NCBI GenBank assembly: GCA_039810085.1
Contig: JBDHWG010000007.1
Coordinates: 162,825 to 226,824 of the forward strand
Origin: JBDHWG01 sp039810085
Lineage (GTDB): Bacteria; Chloroflexota; Anaerolineae; Epilineales; JAHCIE01
Direction: 5' to 3'
Length of the DNA: 64,000 bases
Below the pieces are notes generated by a model. It did not search any database. It had not been told where the DNA came from and saw only the letters and a list, made by a program, of their open reading frames with translations. Each line of letters opens with the position of its first letter. Positions within the stretch are counted from its first letter, which is position 1. Position numbers and translations under genes: made by a program. Below are positions 26,049 through 35,345 of this stretch, in pieces.

Positions 26049-26078
26049 ATGGCAAGCGCAGCGAAGCAATCTCCCGCT
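26049..26078. repeat. half-copy of the REP-like element
   Basis: The segment GCAGCGAAGCAATCTCCCGC (26058-26077) repeats the left arm of the element at 3948-4067; the right arm is absent. It lies in the 323-base gap between divergent genes at 25890 and 26214, which otherwise holds only the aldolase promoter and no gene that I can see. Confidence 0.65.
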
Positions 26079-26213
26079 CACGTGCAGGGTTGTCCAGCCG
26101 ATGTCATCTCCGCAACCGTGGCACATTATGTGTGGGCAGGAATTGGACCGCGAACAGCGCGAACAACGCGAAGGAAGATCGTCAGAGACGGTTAGTGCAT
26201 GAAGGAGAAGACG

Positions 26214-27953
26214 ATGAGTTTGTTTTCTACGCGGCAGCGTCCGCTGGCCCTGATACTTGTCGCCGCCACCATTGTCCTCCTCGCCACCTGCGCCTGGCTC
26301 GTGGTGCGTGAGTTGACACCGGGCAATACCTATGCCGATACAGCGCCAGTCGATGCCGCGCTTCTGGCAGAGGGCGAGAAGCGCGAGGTCATCCAGTTCA
26401 ACCCGGACGCCGCTTTGCAAAAGCGCATCTTCACCGACCGCTTCGTCCCCAACTCTTCGGAGTTCACCGTCGATAGTGGCGGCGTGACCTACTCGGCTCA
26501 ACGCGCCGAGAACCTGGCGAGCGGCGTGGTGCGCGTGTACTACGTCGCCAATGGCGACTGGGGCAATGTGCGTTTCGTAGAGCGCGGGAACGCGGGCAGC
26601 GACACGCTGGCAGCCACGCTTCTCGCGCAGGCCGAGCAGCACCAGGTCATCCAGTTCAACCCCGACGCCGCCCTGCAGAAGCGCATCTTCGCCGACGGCT
26701 TCGTCCCCAACTCGCCCGAATTTCAGACATCCACGGGCGGGACAACCTACACTGCGCAGCGCGCCGAAAATCTGGGCAACGGCATCGTGCGCGTATATTA
26801 TGTCGCAAATGGCGACTTCGCCAACATTGGCGTCGCGACGCGAGGCGGAGGCACAACGGGAACGCCGCCCTCATCGACGGATCTGGTCGCCACGCAGCTT
26901 GTCGTGCCGGCGGGTCTCAACATGGCAAGCCACGCGATGCGCCTGCCGGCGGGGTTCTCCATCTCGGTAGCCGCGACGGGTTTGCAGCGCCCGCGCTTCA
27001 TGACCTTCGACGACGCGGGCAGTCTGCTCGTCGCCGACATGGCCGGCAGCGTCTACCGCTATCCGGCGGCGAACGGCGCTATCGCGCCCTCGGCAACACC
27101 ACCGCGTCCGCTCCTGACGGGTCTCAACGGACCATCAAGCCTGGCGCTGCTCAAGACCGACGGCGGCCAGTATCTCTACGTCGGGGAGACGACACAGATT
27201 AGCCGCTACCCCTACTCTAGCGATGGGACTTTGGGTGCGCGCGAAGCAGTAGCCTCCATGCCCGCCGACGGCCAGCACGTCACGCGCACGGTCGCCTTTG
27301 GGCCGGACGGCAAGATGTACGTGTCAGTCGGCTCCTCGTGCAACATCTGCAACGAATCTGACGAGCGCCGCGCCGCCATCCTCCAGTACAACCCGGACGG
27401 CAGCGGCTACACGCGCTTTGCGTGGGGCCTGCGCAACGCCGTCGGCCTGGCCTTCCAGCCCGGCACGAACACCCTATGGGCGACGGTGAACGAGCGCGAC
27501 AACCAGGGCAACGACATCCCGCCGGACATGGTGACGATTGTCGGGCAGGGGCAAAACTTCGGCTGGCCGGGCTGCCTGCCGCCGAACGCTACGCCCCAGC
27601 AGCCGGGCGCGAACTGCGCGAATATCACGCCGCCGACCATGCCCATCCAGGCCCACGCGGCGCCGCTCGGCCTGAGCTTTTACACCGGCAGCCAGTTCCC
27701 GGGCTACAACGGCAGCCTGTTTGTCGCCGTCCACGGCTCGTGGAACCGCCAGCCGCCCGCCGAGCCGAAGCTGCTCCACGTCGTTTTCCAGAACGGCCAG
27801 GCCGTCCGCGTGGACGACTTCGCCACGGGCTGGCAGTTGGCAAACGGGCAGCGCTGGGGTCGTCCCGTCGGCGTCGTCGTCGCCCCAGACGGCAGCCTCA
27901 TCGTGTCCGACGATCAGGCAGGCGTGTTGTACCAGGTTCGCTACACGGGCTAA
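26214..27953 (+). CDS. exported PQQ-dependent sugar dehydrogenase with duplicated N-terminal domain
   Basis: A 579-residue exported protein. An N-terminal hydrophobic segment (LALILVAATIVLLATCAWLVV) acts as signal or anchor. Next come two copies of an about 80-residue domain (about 49-128 and 135-212), each with VIQFNPDAALQKRIF, FVPNS, TYxAQRAENL and VRVYYVANGD. From about residue 240 it is a six-bladed beta-propeller of the soluble glucose/sorbosone dehydrogenase family (FGPDGKMYVSVGSSCNIC, GLRNAVGLAFQPGTN, VAVHGSWNRQ), which oxidises sugars with PQQ outside the cytoplasm. ATG 26214 is preferred over 26199 because AAGGAG lies seven bases before it. The duplicated domain was not recognised. 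Confidence 0.88.
   Translation: MSLFSTRQRPLALILVAATIVLLATCAWLVVRELTPGNTYADTAPVDAALLAEGEKREVIQFNPDAALQKRIFTDRFVPNSSEFTVDSGGVTYSAQRAENLASGVVRVYYVANGDWGNVRFVERGNAGSDTLAATLLAQAEQHQVIQFNPDAALQKRIFADGFVPNSPEFQTSTGGTTYTAQRAENLGNGIVRVYYVANGDFANIGVATRGGGTTGTPPSSTDLVATQLVVPAGLNMASHAMRLPAGFSISVAATGLQRPRFMTFDDAGSLLVADMAGSVYRYPAANGAIAPSATPPRPLLTGLNGPSSLALLKTDGGQYLYVGETTQISRYPYSSDGTLGAREAVASMPADGQHVTRTVAFGPDGKMYVSVGSSCNICNESDERRAAILQYNPDGSGYTRFAWGLRNAVGLAFQPGTNTLWATVNERDNQGNDIPPDMVTIVGQGQNFGWPGCLPPNATPQQPGANCANITPPTMPIQAHAAPLGLSFYTGSQFPGYNGSLFVAVHGSWNRQPPAEPKLLHVVFQNGQAVRVDDFATGWQLANGQRWGRPVGVVVAPDGSLIVSDDQAGVLYQVRYTG
26358..26850 (+). repeat. tandem duplication encoding the N-terminal domain of the PQQ dehydrogenase
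   Basis: Two in-frame copies with a 258-base period; the matching points GTC at 26388 and 26646 start nearly identical stretches encoding VIQFNPDAALQKRIF. Similarity continues to VRVYYVANGD at both ends, showing a within-gene duplication. Confidence 0.85.
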
Positions 27954-27966
27954 CGACTACTCCGAA

Positions 27967-30579
27967 TCAGCGCACCAGGCAAGGCAGATAGAGGCGGGCG
28001 AGCGGCGGGAGGGCGTCACGTATGGCAACGACGCGAGCGCTGCCCGTATCGGCGACCCAGATCGTCCCCAGGCCATCGAGGCTCACCCCGCGCGGCGCGT
28101 TGAACGCGCCACTTGAGCCATCGTTGGGCGCGGTATACTCGGCGAGGACCGCGCCCGATGCATCTAGCGCCTTGACGCTGTTGTTGCCCGTGTCGCCGAC
28201 AACAATCCGGTCCTGGTACGTCGTGACGCCAGTCGGACGATTGAGCGAAGTCGGCAGCGCTCGGACGAAAGTGAAGCGCACGCCGTCGAACGCGAGAACT
28301 TGCAGCCGGTTGTTGCCGGTGTCGGCCACGATCACGCTGCCGTTGCTCCCCACGGCCAGCCCCTGGGGGTTGTTGAACTGGCCGTTCCCGCGTCCAGGGC
28401 CGCCGAATGCGGTGATGAAGCCCCCGTAAGGATCAAAAGCCTGCACGCGGTTGTTGCCGCTGTCGGCGACGAGAATAGCGCCCGCTGCCGTGACGGCGGC
28501 GCCGGCCGGTGTCTCGAATTGACCGTTGCCCGCGCCGCGCTCTCCGAACTCGAAGAGGGGCGACACGGCGCGGTCGGCGACGCGGATGGAGTGGCGGTCG
28601 GTGTAGTAGTCGCCGGGGTGGCTGAACACGAGCCGATTCTGGCCGTCGAGCGCCAGGTAGTTGGAGTACTCCAGGTGAAAGTGCGGACTGCCGATGTTGC
28701 GCAGATAGCGCCCGTCGGCCCGCTGTTCCAGCAGGGCGTAACCGTTCTGCGGGTCGAGAATGACGTGCTTGCCGGTCTTGTCGACGACGAGCGCGGTGGG
28801 ATTGACCAGGCGCGGCGCCCAGACAAAGCTGCTGAAGGCACTCTCGCGGCTGCCGATGTCAACCCGGGTGACGGCGTAGACCCGACTGCCGCTGAAGCTA
28901 TCTGTAAAGCACGGCCCGCTGATGAGGCTGGCGACGCGCTCGTAGCGGTACTCTGGCGGCGCGGCGCGGTAAACGTTGTAACCCAAGATGGTGAGGGATG
29001 GGTTCGGGGTGAAACAGATCGACGCAGTGTCACCCGCGACGCTACTCCGGGTGATAGCGGGCCGGACGGGCGCATCCGTAGGCGGAATGTGGCTATTCAA
29101 GGTGAACGTGTAATTGTCGGTGTTGCCGCGCCAGTAGGCCAGGTTGAACATCGTGATGTCGAGCCAAGCGAACTCTTCGTGCTCACCCCGCGCCAGTTTC
29201 ACCAGAAAGCGGTTCGGCTTGCCGACCACGTCGATCACGCCGAAGGGATTGTCGTGGAGCGCGTGCCCGGTGCGCGTCGTGGCGCCCGTGCCTACCGAGC
29301 GATTGGCGAGGGGAACGCGGCCATCGGCGTCGGTGACGCCTGACCACTCGGGTGTGTTGTCGATGGCGATGTCCCCAACCCAATCCGGCGCGCCGTTGCG
29401 CTGGTAGAGGGTCACGCCCACACCCTGCGCCGGATGACCCTGGTTGTCCAGTACGCGGATAATGTTCTGGGTCGGTATGTCGTACTGGTACTCACCGTAG
29501 TAGCCGCGGCGATAGCCTTTGGTGCTGGAGAGACCACCGGCCGAGTGGCTGGAGTACAGGTGGCTGTCGGCATGGGGCGCAATGTCACCACCACCCATGA
29601 GGTCGGGGCGCGGCCAGGTAAAGCCGATGTTGGCTGCGATGCCCTCGGCGTCCTCGACCTGGACGCCCGTCGACGGAATGTTCAGGTTGTACAGGTCGAT
29701 CAGGCCAATCTGGTGGCCCAGCTCGTGGACGAGGCTCCAATCGATATCCGTCGCTGGATCGTAGCCGCCACTGTACAGCCGGTAGTCTGCATCGACGAAC
29801 CAGCGTCCGTCGGCTGCGTAGTCTTGCGGCGGCATCGTCGGCGAGATGACGATGTCGTTGATACGCACCCGCTCCGTCGCGCCCTGGGGCGTGACATCAT
29901 ACGTCGAGTTTGCCAATGCCCAGTTCATGGCGGCCACCTGGCGCTGTAGCCAGTCCTCCGCCGAGAAGGAGAAGGCCGGGTCGCGCGGTGTGTTGTACGC
30001 CTGCGCCATGGCTGGGGTGAGAACCATCAGCAGACTGAGGGCGTTGGTGCGCTCCGCCAGCGTGTTGTTGCTCTCATACGTCTCGGTGATAAGGTTGTCG
30101 GGATCGACGGTGAAGCTGAGCGCGTGGTCGTCCAGGACGCGCTCGCCCTGCATCGTGTGTCCCCACGGCCACTGGTACACGGCTGTGGCTTCCGCGTTCG
30201 GGGCCAGGGTTGGCAGTGTTCCTGCGGCAACCTGCGTCCCGTCCAGCGACCAGCGATAGGCTGCCGGAGGGCTTGGCAATGTCCCTTTGTTGACGACATG
30301 CGCAGTGAACGTGACAATTTCCCCCGGCGCCGGCCAGCGTTTCTCATTCTCGGTGCCGGGACAGAGCTGCGGAATCCCGTTGGGGTACTGTACGCAGTAC
30401 ATTTTGTACATCGGGGAGCGGTTGATGAAGGTAACATCGAGATCGACGCCGACGGGTGGGGTCAGGGCCGCAGCAGGCTGGGCGCCGACGGACGGGACAC
30501 GTTGCGGCGCTACGCTGAAGCAGAGGAGCAACAGCACAAGCGCCAGGATTACGCGCGCACGATGGCAGACGTACCTCAT
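27967..30579 (-). CDS. secreted metalloprotease-like protein with CARDB-type and NHL-propeller domains
   Basis: An 870-residue exported protein; ATG 30579 follows GAAGGAGG and opens a signal peptide (VILALVLLLLCFSVAP). An N-terminal beta-domain resembling CARDB (VTFTAHVVNKGTLPSPP, up to about residue 175) is followed by a region with LVHELGHQIGL, a zinc-protease HExxH motif (near base 29720). The C-terminal part holds NHL-type repeats (VADSGNNRVQAF, VADTGNNRLQVL, VGDTGNNSVKAL, VADTGSARVVAI). It ends RLYLPCLVR, similar to the ends of two other exported proteins here. It converges with the PQQ dehydrogenase gene with a 13-base gap. Substrate and protease activity are unproved. Confidence 0.8.
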   Translation of the reverse strand: MRYVCHRARVILALVLLLLCFSVAPQRVPSVGAQPAAALTPPVGVDLDVTFINRSPMYKMYCVQYPNGIPQLCPGTENEKRWPAPGEIVTFTAHVVNKGTLPSPPAAYRWSLDGTQVAAGTLPTLAPNAEATAVYQWPWGHTMQGERVLDDHALSFTVDPDNLITETYESNNTLAERTNALSLLMVLTPAMAQAYNTPRDPAFSFSAEDWLQRQVAAMNWALANSTYDVTPQGATERVRINDIVISPTMPPQDYAADGRWFVDADYRLYSGGYDPATDIDWSLVHELGHQIGLIDLYNLNIPSTGVQVEDAEGIAANIGFTWPRPDLMGGGDIAPHADSHLYSSHSAGGLSSTKGYRRGYYGEYQYDIPTQNIIRVLDNQGHPAQGVGVTLYQRNGAPDWVGDIAIDNTPEWSGVTDADGRVPLANRSVGTGATTRTGHALHDNPFGVIDVVGKPNRFLVKLARGEHEEFAWLDITMFNLAYWRGNTDNYTFTLNSHIPPTDAPVRPAITRSSVAGDTASICFTPNPSLTILGYNVYRAAPPEYRYERVASLISGPCFTDSFSGSRVYAVTRVDIGSRESAFSSFVWAPRLVNPTALVVDKTGKHVILDPQNGYALLEQRADGRYLRNIGSPHFHLEYSNYLALDGQNRLVFSHPGDYYTDRHSIRVADRAVSPLFEFGERGAGNGQFETPAGAAVTAAGAILVADSGNNRVQAFDPYGGFITAFGGPGRGNGQFNNPQGLAVGSNGSVIVADTGNNRLQVLAFDGVRFTFVRALPTSLNRPTGVTTYQDRIVVGDTGNNSVKALDASGAVLAEYTAPNDGSSGAFNAPRGVSLDGLGTIWVADTGSARVVAIRDALPPLARLYLPCLVR

Positions 30580-30680
30580 TCCAAGCCTCCTTCGTTGCCC
30601 GTTGTCCCCCTTGGCTGTCATGTATGACGCCGGACAGGCGCTTTGGGAAACGGTGCGGCCGACAGAAGCCCGAAATGAGG

Positions 30681-30715
30681 AAGACCCTGAAGGCCAGGCG
30701 GACCTTCAGGGTCTT
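30681..30715 (-). terminator. terminator of the copper operon
   Basis: A perfect 13-base stem, AAGACCCTGAAGG (30681-30693) with CCTTCAGGGTCTT (30703-30715), immediately after the copZ stop on the minus strand. The T-run is weak. The rest of the gap to 30579 shows nothing. Confidence 0.75.
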
Positions 30716-30721
30716 TCGGAT

Positions 30722-30943
30722 TCAGGCAGGAACAGCGGAGGCGACGGGGTAGTCCTCTTGCTGGAGCGCCGCCTTCATCGTGTCGAGGCTGGCTACTGTC
30801 TCGTCGTAATCGACCTTGACCTGCTTGGCATCAATATCTACCGCAACGTTGCGCACACCCTGGATAGGCGTGAGCGCCCCGGTGACCGTCTTGGCGCAAT
30901 GCTCGCACGAAATATCGGGAACGTTCAAAACCACCTTGCTCAT
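30722..30943 (-). CDS. copZ: copper chaperone, heavy-metal-associated domain (CopZ)
   Basis: A 73-residue single HMA domain. The metal loop is DISCEHCAKTV, with the C-x-x-C pair; the usual Met before the first Cys is Ile-Ser here. Predicted beta-alpha-beta-beta-alpha-beta fold over the whole length. CopZ carries Cu(I) in the cytoplasm to the CopA ATPase encoded 47 bases upstream, and can hand copper to CsoR. It is the last gene of csoR-copA-copZ and is followed by a strong hairpin. Confidence 0.92.
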   Translation of the reverse strand: MSKVVLNVPDISCEHCAKTVTGALTPIQGVRNVAVDIDAKQVKVDYDETVASLDTMKAALQQEDYPVASAVPA

Positions 30944-30990
30944 CCTGTCTCTCCTTTGTTAGTTAGCGCGGACGACAAAGTCCGCTGTGA

Positions 30991-33738
30991 TCACATACCC
31001 GTTCCTTGAGATTGGGAAGCCGGCATGGTAGCCGGCATGGCCGACGCGTGACCCGGCTGGGCGAAGCGCAGAGCGAAGTAGCCGATGACCAGCGCGACTG
31101 CCGCGATGCTCACGAGATACGCGTACTCCTTGACGCGCGCCATGACCGGCGGGTGCAGGATCTCCTCGGCATTCGCCGGCGGCCTGAAACCGCGCAGCCG
31201 CAGGGCGTTGGTGACAACGCTGACGCTGCTCATCGCCATCGCTGCCGCCGCCAGGACGGGGTTGAGCAAGACACCGAACACCGGGTACAGCACGCCCATC
31301 GCCACCGGGATGAGCACGACGTTGTAGCCGAAGGCCCAGAATAGCCCCTGCTTGATGGTGCTGACCGTCTTGCGCGACAGGTCGATGGCCGTCACAATCG
31401 TGCGCAGGTCGCCGCCGATGAGGGTGATGTCCGACGCCGCCATTGCCACGTCTGTGCCGGTGCCGATAGCGATGCCCAGGTCCGCCTGCGCCAGCGCGGG
31501 GGCATCGTTGATGCCGTCGCCGACCATTGCCACGACGCGGCCCTCCGCCTGCAAGCCCTTGATCTTGTCAGCCTTCTGCTCCGGTAACACCTCCGCCAGG
31601 ACGTGCTCGATGCCCGCCTGCCGCGCGATAGCCTGGGCCGTCGCGCGGTTGTCGCCTGTCAGCATCCACACGTCCAGCCCCAGCGCCTTCATCTCGGCGA
31701 CGGCCTCGCGCGACTCTGGCTTGAGCGTGTCGGCGACGGCAATGAGGCCAGCGCCCACGCCATCGACTGCCACGTACATTGGCGTCGCGCCGTTGCGCGC
31801 CAGCTCGTCCGCCCGCGCCACCAGGCCATCCAGGGCTACACCGAACTGCTCCATGAGCGCCGCATTGCCCAACGCCACGGCGCGCCCCTCGATGGTCGCG
31901 CGGATGCCCTTGCCGGTCACGGACTCAAAATGCTCGACCCGCGGCAGGTCTAGCTCCGCCTGCCGAGCATGGCTCACAATGGCCTCGCCCAATGGGTGCT
32001 CCGAGCCAACCTCGGCCGCTGCTGCGAGCCGCAGTAAGTCGTTCTCACTGAGGACATTTGTGGCGATGACCTGGGTCACCGACGGCTTGCCGCGCGTCAG
32101 CGTGCCCGTCTTATCGAGGACGATCGTATTGATGCGTCGCGTCCCCTCCAACGCCTCGCCGCCGCGAATGAGGATGCCGTTCTCGGCGGCCTTGCCGGTG
32201 CCCACCATGATGGCCGTCGGCGTCGCCAGGCCAAGGGCGCATGGACAGGCGATAATGAGCACCGAAATCATGGCGGTGAGCGCCAGGGTCAGCTTCGGCT
32301 CCGGGCCGACGATCATCCAGCCGATGAACGTCAGCACGGCCAGGATGAGGATAGCCGGGACGAAGTAGCCGGCGATGGTGTCGGCCAGCCGCTGCATCGG
32401 GGCCTTGGAGCCTTGCGCCTCCTCGACCAGCCGCACGATCTGGGCCAACGTCGTGTCCTTGCCGACCTTCGTCGCCTTGAACACGAAGCTGCCGGTCTTG
32501 TTCAATGTCGCGCCGATGACCCCGTCGCCCGGCCCCTTCTCGACCGGCAAGCTCTCGCCGGTCAGCATGCTCTCATCCAGCGCCGACTGCCCCTCGGTCA
32601 CCACGCCGTCCACCGGCACCTTCTCGCCAGGGCGAACGCGCACCAAATCGCCGACCAGAACACTCTCGACCGGAATGTCCTGCTCGGCGCCATTGCGGAT
32701 AACCCGCGCCGTCTTCGCCTGTAGGCCCATGAGTGCGCGGATGGCGGCGCTCGTCTGCTTCTTGGCCCGCGCTTCGAGCCAGCGGCCCATGAGGATGAGG
32801 GCGATGATGATGACCGAGGACTCGTAGTACAGGTTGTACGGAAAGCCCCAACGCGCTGCCAGGGTCGGCCAGAGGGTGACGAAGGCGCTGTAACCGTAAG
32901 CCACACTCGTGCCGACGGCGACAAGGGTGTTCATGTTCGTGCCGCCGTGTTTAGCCGATGCCCAGGCCGCCTTGTAGAAGATGCCGCCCGCCCAGAACTG
33001 CGTGACCGTCGCGGCGATGAGGAGCACGGGCGCAATCAGGGTCATCTCGATGCCGAGCGGAATGTACATCAGCGCCATCATGGCCAGGCCAACAGCCAGG
33101 CTGATGAACGCCTTGCGCTTCAGGTCATCCACCTCGCGCTGGCGTTCCAGCTCGTGCCTGTCCACCGCCGTGGGCGCGGCTGGCTGCGCTGCGGCAGCGC
33201 CAACCGGCTGCGTCCTCGGAGGTATCTCCGGCGCTATCTCGCCGACCTTGTACCCCGCCCGCTCGACGGCAGCGCCCAGCTGGTCAAGGTTGGCGACGGA
33301 CGGGTCGAAGACGACGTGCGCCTTCTCCGTCGCCAGGTTCACGCTCGCTTCCTGAACGCCGGGCACCTTCGTCAGCGCCTTCTCGACACGGCGCACGCAC
33401 GAAGCGCACGTCATGCCCTCGATAGGCAGCGTGACATCGCCAACCGGCGTTGTTGCCACAACAGGAGCAACAGCGACAGGCGCGGGGGCCGACGTGGGTG
33501 ATGTCGGCTGAGACTCAGGCGCGGGCATCTCGCGCACGCCGTAGCCCGCCTTCTCGACCGCCTGCCTCAACTGGTCGGGCGTCGTTATCGCGGGATCGTA
33601 CGTCACGCGCGCTTTCTCAGTCGCCAGGTTGACACTCGCCTCCTGGACGCCCGGCACCTTCGCCAATGATTTCTCGACACGGCGCACGCACGAAGCGCAC
33701 GTCATGCCGCTCACGGGAAAATCGATTCTCTGGGTCAT
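30991..33738 (-). CDS. copA: Cu(+)-exporting P1B-type ATPase (CopA)
   Basis: A 915-residue P1B ATPase. Two N-terminal metal-binding domains each carry MTCASC (first at residues 12-17), separated by an Ala/Pro/Thr linker. The core follows in order: membrane helices, TGESLPVEKGPGD, the metal-translocating CPCALG in helix 6, the phosphorylation site DKTGTLT, SEHPLGEA, and GDGINDAPAL. All essential residues are present. It pumps Cu(I) out of the cytoplasm. A long hydrophilic tail with Met (AMPATMPASQSQGTGM) ends the protein and may help bind metal. It lies 20 bases after csoR. Confidence 0.96.
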   Translation of the reverse strand: MTQRIDFPVSGMTCASCVRRVEKSLAKVPGVQEASVNLATEKARVTYDPAITTPDQLRQAVEKAGYGVREMPAPESQPTSPTSAPAPVAVAPVVATTPVGDVTLPIEGMTCASCVRRVEKALTKVPGVQEASVNLATEKAHVVFDPSVANLDQLGAAVERAGYKVGEIAPEIPPRTQPVGAAAAQPAAPTAVDRHELERQREVDDLKRKAFISLAVGLAMMALMYIPLGIEMTLIAPVLLIAATVTQFWAGGIFYKAAWASAKHGGTNMNTLVAVGTSVAYGYSAFVTLWPTLAARWGFPYNLYYESSVIIIALILMGRWLEARAKKQTSAAIRALMGLQAKTARVIRNGAEQDIPVESVLVGDLVRVRPGEKVPVDGVVTEGQSALDESMLTGESLPVEKGPGDGVIGATLNKTGSFVFKATKVGKDTTLAQIVRLVEEAQGSKAPMQRLADTIAGYFVPAILILAVLTFIGWMIVGPEPKLTLALTAMISVLIIACPCALGLATPTAIMVGTGKAAENGILIRGGEALEGTRRINTIVLDKTGTLTRGKPSVTQVIATNVLSENDLLRLAAAAEVGSEHPLGEAIVSHARQAELDLPRVEHFESVTGKGIRATIEGRAVALGNAALMEQFGVALDGLVARADELARNGATPMYVAVDGVGAGLIAVADTLKPESREAVAEMKALGLDVWMLTGDNRATAQAIARQAGIEHVLAEVLPEQKADKIKGLQAEGRVVAMVGDGINDAPALAQADLGIAIGTGTDVAMAASDITLIGGDLRTIVTAIDLSRKTVSTIKQGLFWAFGYNVVLIPVAMGVLYPVFGVLLNPVLAAAAMAMSSVSVVTNALRLRGFRPPANAEEILHPPVMARVKEYAYLVSIAAVALVIGYFALRFAQPGHASAMPATMPASQSQGTGM

Positions 33739-33758
33739 TTCTGGCCTCTTTCCAGCGA

Positions 33759-34037
33759 TTACAGTTTGTTGGAATGCTGGAACACCTGCATCAGCTCACC
33801 CAGCACGCGCTCGCGCTCTTGCGTGTCGTCGCCGCGAATCGCCGTCGTGACGCACGAGTTGAGATGACTGCCCAGGATGAGTGCGTTGACACGCTCCAGG
33901 GCGCGTGAGACAGCTTGCGTCTGGTTGATGATGTCGATACAATACTGGTCTTCCTCCACCATGCGCTCGATGCCTTTGATGTGGCCCTGAATGCTGCGCA
34001 GGCGGTTGATGACCTCGCGCTTCTGGTCAGCGTCCAT
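33759..34037 (-). CDS. csoR: CsoR-family copper-sensing repressor
   Basis: A 92-residue all-helical metalloregulator. The Cu(I) ligands characteristic of CsoR are present as Cys33 (QYCIDII), His58 and Cys62 (LGSHLNSC). Copper binding should release it from DNA and so induce copA and copZ. The start is ATG 34037, preceded by GAGGAGG; an in-frame start at 34082 would add 15 residues but has no such site. A G-tract palindrome at 34111-34131 just upstream is the likely operator, so the operon is self-controlled. Confidence 0.93.
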   Translation of the reverse strand: MDADQKREVINRLRSIQGHIKGIERMVEEDQYCIDIINQTQAVSRALERVNALILGSHLNSCVTTAIRGDDTQERERVLGELMQVFQHSNKL

Positions 34038-34110
34038 GTCGTCCTCCTCTACCGCTCCCGAAACCTGCTGTGCGTCCGCCAATACTGTGATACCCCATTT
34101 CGCGCCTTCT

Positions 34111-34131
34111 TACCCCCTCCCCAGGGGGGTA
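34111..34131. promoter_or_regulatory. putative CsoR operator
   Basis: An inverted repeat, TACCCCC (34111-34117) and GGGGGTA (34125-34131), around TCCCCAG. G/C-tract palindromes of this form are the known CsoR-type operator. It lies just downstream of the -10 of the csoR promoter, where binding would block transcription. Confidence 0.75.
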
Positions 34132-34142
34132 GGGATAGGCGT

Positions 34143-34171
34143 AGTATAACACGTCATGGTGCTTGTGTCAA
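34143..34171 (-). promoter_or_regulatory. csoR-copA-copZ promoter
   Basis: Minus strand: -35 TTGACA (34166-34171), 17-base spacer, -10 TATACT (34143-34148), close to consensus, reading toward the operator and csoR. Confidence 0.82.
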
Positions 34172-34295
34172 TAGAGCGACGGTAGAGATATGTTCACGAT
34201 GAAGGACCGACGGCTGTGGTAGTGGCATATGGGTTGCTTTTATAAGCCTAGAGATATGCTGCCGCCCTTCCTGGCTTTATCTAGCGAGGAGCATC

Positions 34296-35345
34296 ATGGA
34301 TTCACCAAGCAAAGACTCGCCGCGCATCGAGATGCGCAACGTCTGCAAGCAGTTCGGACAGGCCACAGTGATTGACCACGTGAGTCTGTCCGTCGCGCCG
34401 GGCACGATCTACGGTTTCATTGGCCCCAGCGGCTCGGGCAAGACAACGGTCATCCGCTTGCTGACCGGTGTCTATGGCCCGTCCGAGGGGGACATCCGCG
34501 TCTTCGACAAAGCCCCAACGAAGTGGAGCCGCCGCGACCGCGAGCATGTCGGCTATATGCCCCAATTCTTCGTCCTCTATCCAACGTTGAGCATCAGCGA
34601 GAACGTGGACTTCGCCGCAAGCACCTACGGCATGGGCTGGTGGTCGCGGCGCGCCCCCAAGCGCCAGCTGCTGGAATTTGTCGGCTTGTGGGAGGATCGC
34701 AATAAGCTCGCGTCGTCGATCTCGGGCGGCATGCAGCGGCGTTTGGAGTTGGTGTGCTCCCTCATCCACAACCCGGACCTGCTCTTCCTGGACGAGCCGA
34801 CAGCGGGCATCGACCCCGTCCTGCGCGCTACCATCTGGGAGCACCTCAACCATCTACGAAACGAGAAGAAGACCCTCTTCGTGACGACACAATACGTGAC
34901 CGAGGCCGAGTATTGCGACCGCGTGGGACTGATCAACGAGGGGCGGATCATCGCCGACGGCACACCGGACGACCTACGGCGCAAGGCATATGGTGGGCAG
35001 GTTGTGACCCTCACCTACGCTCGGCTGAACGACGCCCTACGCGACCGGCTTGAAGCGATGCCGGAGGTGGTGGATAGAACGATGAAGTTTATCTCGCGGG
35101 ACACGGCGCAGATGGTGGTGAACGACGCCGCCACGGCGATCCCGCTGATTCTCCGCCAATTGGAGGACGCCGGTATCCCGATGGAGAGCGTACGCATCAC
35201 GGAGGAGAAGCCGCCCTTTGACGACGTGTTCGTGCGTCTCATCGAGCAGGCCAAGCCTCGCCCGATGGAACCATCGGGCGAGGAGGGCGAGGCGCGCCTG
35301 ACAGAACAGACTGGCGAGGAGGTGGACCGTGCGCGGGCTGCTTAA
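34296..35345 (+). CDS. ABC exporter ATPase (DrrA/ABC-2 type)
   Basis: A 349-residue single ABC ATPase. Walker A is GPSGSGKTT, the signature SISGGMQRRLEL, Walker B LLFLDEPTAGID, and the switch His is replaced in TTQYVTEAEYCDRV (a Gln in the H-loop position, seen in a number of ABC-2 exporters). A C-terminal extension of about 100 residues, ending in a Glu-rich tail, follows the ATPase fold. It overlaps the permease gene by 17 bases, so the two are coupled. The pair probably exports a lipid, peptide or drug; the cargo is unknown. Confidence 0.92.
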   Translation: MDSPSKDSPRIEMRNVCKQFGQATVIDHVSLSVAPGTIYGFIGPSGSGKTTVIRLLTGVYGPSEGDIRVFDKAPTKWSRRDREHVGYMPQFFVLYPTLSISENVDFAASTYGMGWWSRRAPKRQLLEFVGLWEDRNKLASSISGGMQRRLELVCSLIHNPDLLFLDEPTAGIDPVLRATIWEHLNHLRNEKKTLFVTTQYVTEAEYCDRVGLINEGRIIADGTPDDLRRKAYGGQVVTLTYARLNDALRDRLEAMPEVVDRTMKFISRDTAQMVVNDAATAIPLILRQLEDAGIPMESVRITEEKPPFDDVFVRLIEQAKPRPMEPSGEEGEARLTEQTGEEVDRARAA

